Translations under genes and position numbers: made by a program | Part shown: positions 5,805-7,224 of the stretch, piece after piece | How positions within the stretch are numbered: position 1 is the stretch's first letter | Layout of the letters: each line of letters opens with the position of its first letter | The notes under the pieces: model-generated | Database searches by the model: none | Told to the model about the DNA's origin: nothing | The model's input: only the letters and a program-made list of their open reading frames with translations | Source of the DNA: Terriglobales bacterium | GTDB lineage: Bacteria > Acidobacteriota > Terriglobia > Terriglobales > Acidobacteriaceae | Direction: 5' to 3' | Length of the DNA: 7,224 nt | Assembly (NCBI GenBank): GCA_030043575.1 | Contig: JASHXK010000228.1 | Coordinates: 1 to 7,224 of the forward strand

Positions 5805-6983
5805 ATGTCCGCCGCACCTGCAGCCGCCAGCGCCAAGCGCACCCGCATTGCATCCGTCGACCTGCTTCGCGGAGCGATCATGGTCCTCATGGCGCTCGAT
5901 CATGTCCGCGACTTCGTAGGCACGCGAGTCAATCCGGTCGACCTGGATACCACTACGGTTCCTCTTTTCTTCACGCGCTGGATCACGCACTTCTGCGCGC
6001 CAGTGTTCTTCCTCACTATGGGCATGGGTGCATGCTTCGCCCTGGGCAGAAGAACCAAACCGCAGTTGTCACGCTTCCTGTGGACGCGCGGCGTGTGGCT
6101 GATCTTTCTGGAGCTGGTTCCGTTGCGTTGCCTGGGTTTCCAATTCAACTTCGACTACCGCGTCACCATGCTGTTCATCCTATGGGCGCTGGGCTGGGCG
6201 ATGATCATTCTTGCCGCTCTGATTTACCTGCCCGACTGGGCGATCATTACCTGCGGCGTCGTGGCGATCTGCGGGCATAACCTGCTGGACGGGATCCAAT
6301 CGACGAATCCGCTCTGGGTGATTCTGCACGCCAGGGGAGTTCTCTTCTCAACCGGGCACCACATTGTGCTCGTCGCTTATGCGCTGATTCCGTGGTTCGG
6401 CGTTACCGCGGTGGGATACGGGATGGGAAGGATTTACCGCTGGGAATCGGAGCGCCGTAAGCGATTTCTGATGCGGCTCGGCATCGCATTGAGCGTGGCA
6501 TTCATCGCGTTGCGGGCGATCAACATCTACGGCGACCCGAATCCCTGGAGTGTACAGAAGTCGGCTGCGTTTACGCTGATTGCCTTTCTGAATACCGTGA
6601 AGTATCCGCCGTCACTGCTGTTCCTGCTCATGACTCTTGGGCCGGCGCTGATTGCACTGTCGGCACTGGATGGCAAGTCCCCGAAACTCCTGCGGCCGGT
6701 GCTGATCATCGGCAGAGTGCCGCTGTTTTACTACATTCTGCACATCCCACTGATCCATCTGATCGCTCTGGTTATTTGCTTTGTGCGTTATGGGCATATC
6801 TATTGGGTGTTCCAGTCGCCTGATGCGGGCAGCTTTCCGTTCATTGCGCCGCCGGGATGGGGACTCTCGCTGCCGTGGGTCTATCTGATCTGGGGGATTG
6901 TTGTCGTTTTGCTTTATCCCCCATGTCGTTGGTTTGCGAACTTAAAACAGCGGCGCAGCGGGGCGTGGCTCAGCTACCTCTAG
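5805..6983 (+). CDS. Polytopic membrane protein, DUF1624/COG3503 acyltransferase-like family
   Basis: This is an inner-membrane protein of 392 residues with about nine or ten hydrophobic helices by eye. The opening motif is SVDLLRGAIMVLMALDHVRDF (17-37), containing D19-L-L-R22-G23 and D32-H33. A FLNTVKYPPSLLFLLMTLGP stretch (261-280) and a closing PLFYYILHIPLIHLIALVI helix (306-324) follow. This order is typical of the DUF1624 family, which is related to heparan-alpha-glucosaminide N-acetyltransferase and more loosely to other membrane acyltransferases. By analogy it may move acyl groups across the membrane to an extracytoplasmic sugar or polymer, but the substrate is unknown. I chose ATG 5805, which starts a short Ala-rich cytoplasmic tail before the first helix. 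The open frame back to a GTG at 5712 adds 31 unfamiliar residues with no well-spaced ribosome-binding site. Stop TAG is at 6981-6983. It is divergent from the amidohydrolase, and the sequence does not show whether the two are functionally linked. Confidence 0.85.
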   Translation: MSAAPAAASAKRTRIASVDLLRGAIMVLMALDHVRDFVGTRVNPVDLDTTTVPLFFTRWITHFCAPVFFLTMGMGACFALGRRTKPQLSRFLWTRGVWLIFLELVPLRCLGFQFNFDYRVTMLFILWALGWAMIILAALIYLPDWAIITCGVVAICGHNLLDGIQSTNPLWVILHARGVLFSTGHHIVLVAYALIPWFGVTAVGYGMGRIYRWESERRKRFLMRLGIALSVAFIALRAINIYGDPNPWSVQKSAAFTLIAFLNTVKYPPSLLFLLMTLGPALIALSALDGKSPKLLRPVLIIGRVPLFYYILHIPLIHLIALVICFVRYGHIYWVFQSPDAGSFPFIAPPGWGLSLPWVYLIWGIVVVLLYPPCRWFANLKQRRSGAWLSYL

Positions 6984-7224
6984 ACTTGTTCAGTTTCCCA
7001 TTGCGGATGGTAGAGCCTTCAGGCCCGCGTCTGGCTCACGACCAGAGTCGGCTTCAGCCGACGACACACCTAGTTCGACGCAGACTTGCCCCGAGACGTG
7101 TGAGCGGTTGTCACCCAGTCCGAAAGCGGCTGCCATTGCGAGCAGGTTCCGTTCGTCTGCCTCATGCAGACATCGAAGGCATACGCGGGATGAATTTCCC
7201 AAGCCGAGAGCCGGCTGGGATTGT
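6984..7224. repeat. Hairpin-rich non-coding tail
   Basis: No credible gene is visible in these 241 nt, but short inverted repeats crowd it. They are CCAT/ATGG (6998-7010), TCTGG/CCAGA (7030-7046), GTCGGC-TTCA-GCCGAC (7047-7062, immediately adjacent to the previous one), GTCTGC-CTCAT-GCAGAC (7155-7171), and a stem of 8 pairs with one bulged A (7197-7220, TCCCA...TGGGA). The GAGCCTTCAGG (7013-7023) plus GTCGGCTTCAGCCGAC combination resembles dispersed repeats I associate with Acidobacteriota. The first hairpins could help end the membrane-protein transcript, but none has a following U-run. The heptamer TTTCCCA occurs at both 6994-7000 and 7195-7201. A 70-codon minus-strand frame (7202-6990) crosses most of these hairpins and looks like chance. 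Confidence 0.5.

Noticed and set aside
6990..7202. Minus-strand 70-codon frame in the right-hand non-coding tail
   Set aside because: It crosses several hairpins, shows no domain, and I found no supporting ribosome-binding site. It is possible but not supported.
1..7224. CRISPR array, tRNA or rRNA gene, transposase, toxin-antitoxin or defence genes
   Set aside because: I saw no regular direct repeats, RNA gene hallmarks or mobile/defence protein motifs. MazG here is the stand-alone housekeeping form, with no mazE/mazF or relA beside it.

Overview
The window looks like ordinary chromosome from a moderately GC-rich soil-type bacterium. I would guess Acidobacteriota. The guess rests on the style of the proteins (a secreted amidohydrolase with TPR repeats, a large COG3375-like GNAT protein) and on intergenic repeats of a kind I associate with that phylum (CACCACGGAGGCAC-type arms, an ATCCTTCGACTC...CTCAGGAT unit, and GTCGGCTTCAGCCGAC hairpins). 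It is an inference from memory, not a database result.

Layout. Positions 1-333 (+) hold the 3' end of dapB. After a 189-nt spacer bracketed by imperfect inverted repeats comes dapA (523-1428, +). These are two consecutive enzymes of the diaminopimelate/lysine pathway. A 116-nt convergent gap with a palindromic repeat follows. Then four genes run on the minus strand. In transcription order they are a secreted metal-dependent amidohydrolase with a TPR tail (5560-3719), the S4-domain RNA-binding protein hslR (3655-3272), the NTP pyrophosphohydrolase mazG (3208-2312), and a GNAT acetyltransferase (2315-1545) that overlaps mazG by 4 nt. A divergent 244-nt intergenic region separates the amidohydrolase from a plus-strand polytopic membrane protein of the DUF1624/COG3503 acyltransferase-like family (5805-6983). 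The last 241 nt carry no convincing gene but contain a cluster of short hairpins.

How the genes work together. DapA makes 4-hydroxy-tetrahydrodipicolinate and DapB reduces it, so this pair is a true pathway unit. MazG (clearing of non-canonical or excess NTPs) and HslR (rescue of stalled 50S subunits) are both housekeeping or stress functions. They sit next to each other with the GNAT gene translationally coupled to mazG, but nothing in the sequence shows a shared pathway. The amidohydrolase and the membrane protein are divergently transcribed and of unknown substrate.

I looked for an undescribed system (defence island, CRISPR, retron, phage or transposase genes, RNA genes) and found none. 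The points most worth a second look are the three different structured intergenic elements, the insert that splits the metal motif of MazG domain 2, the amidohydrolase-TPR fusion, and two genes (mazG and the membrane protein) that may be transcribed with almost no leader.
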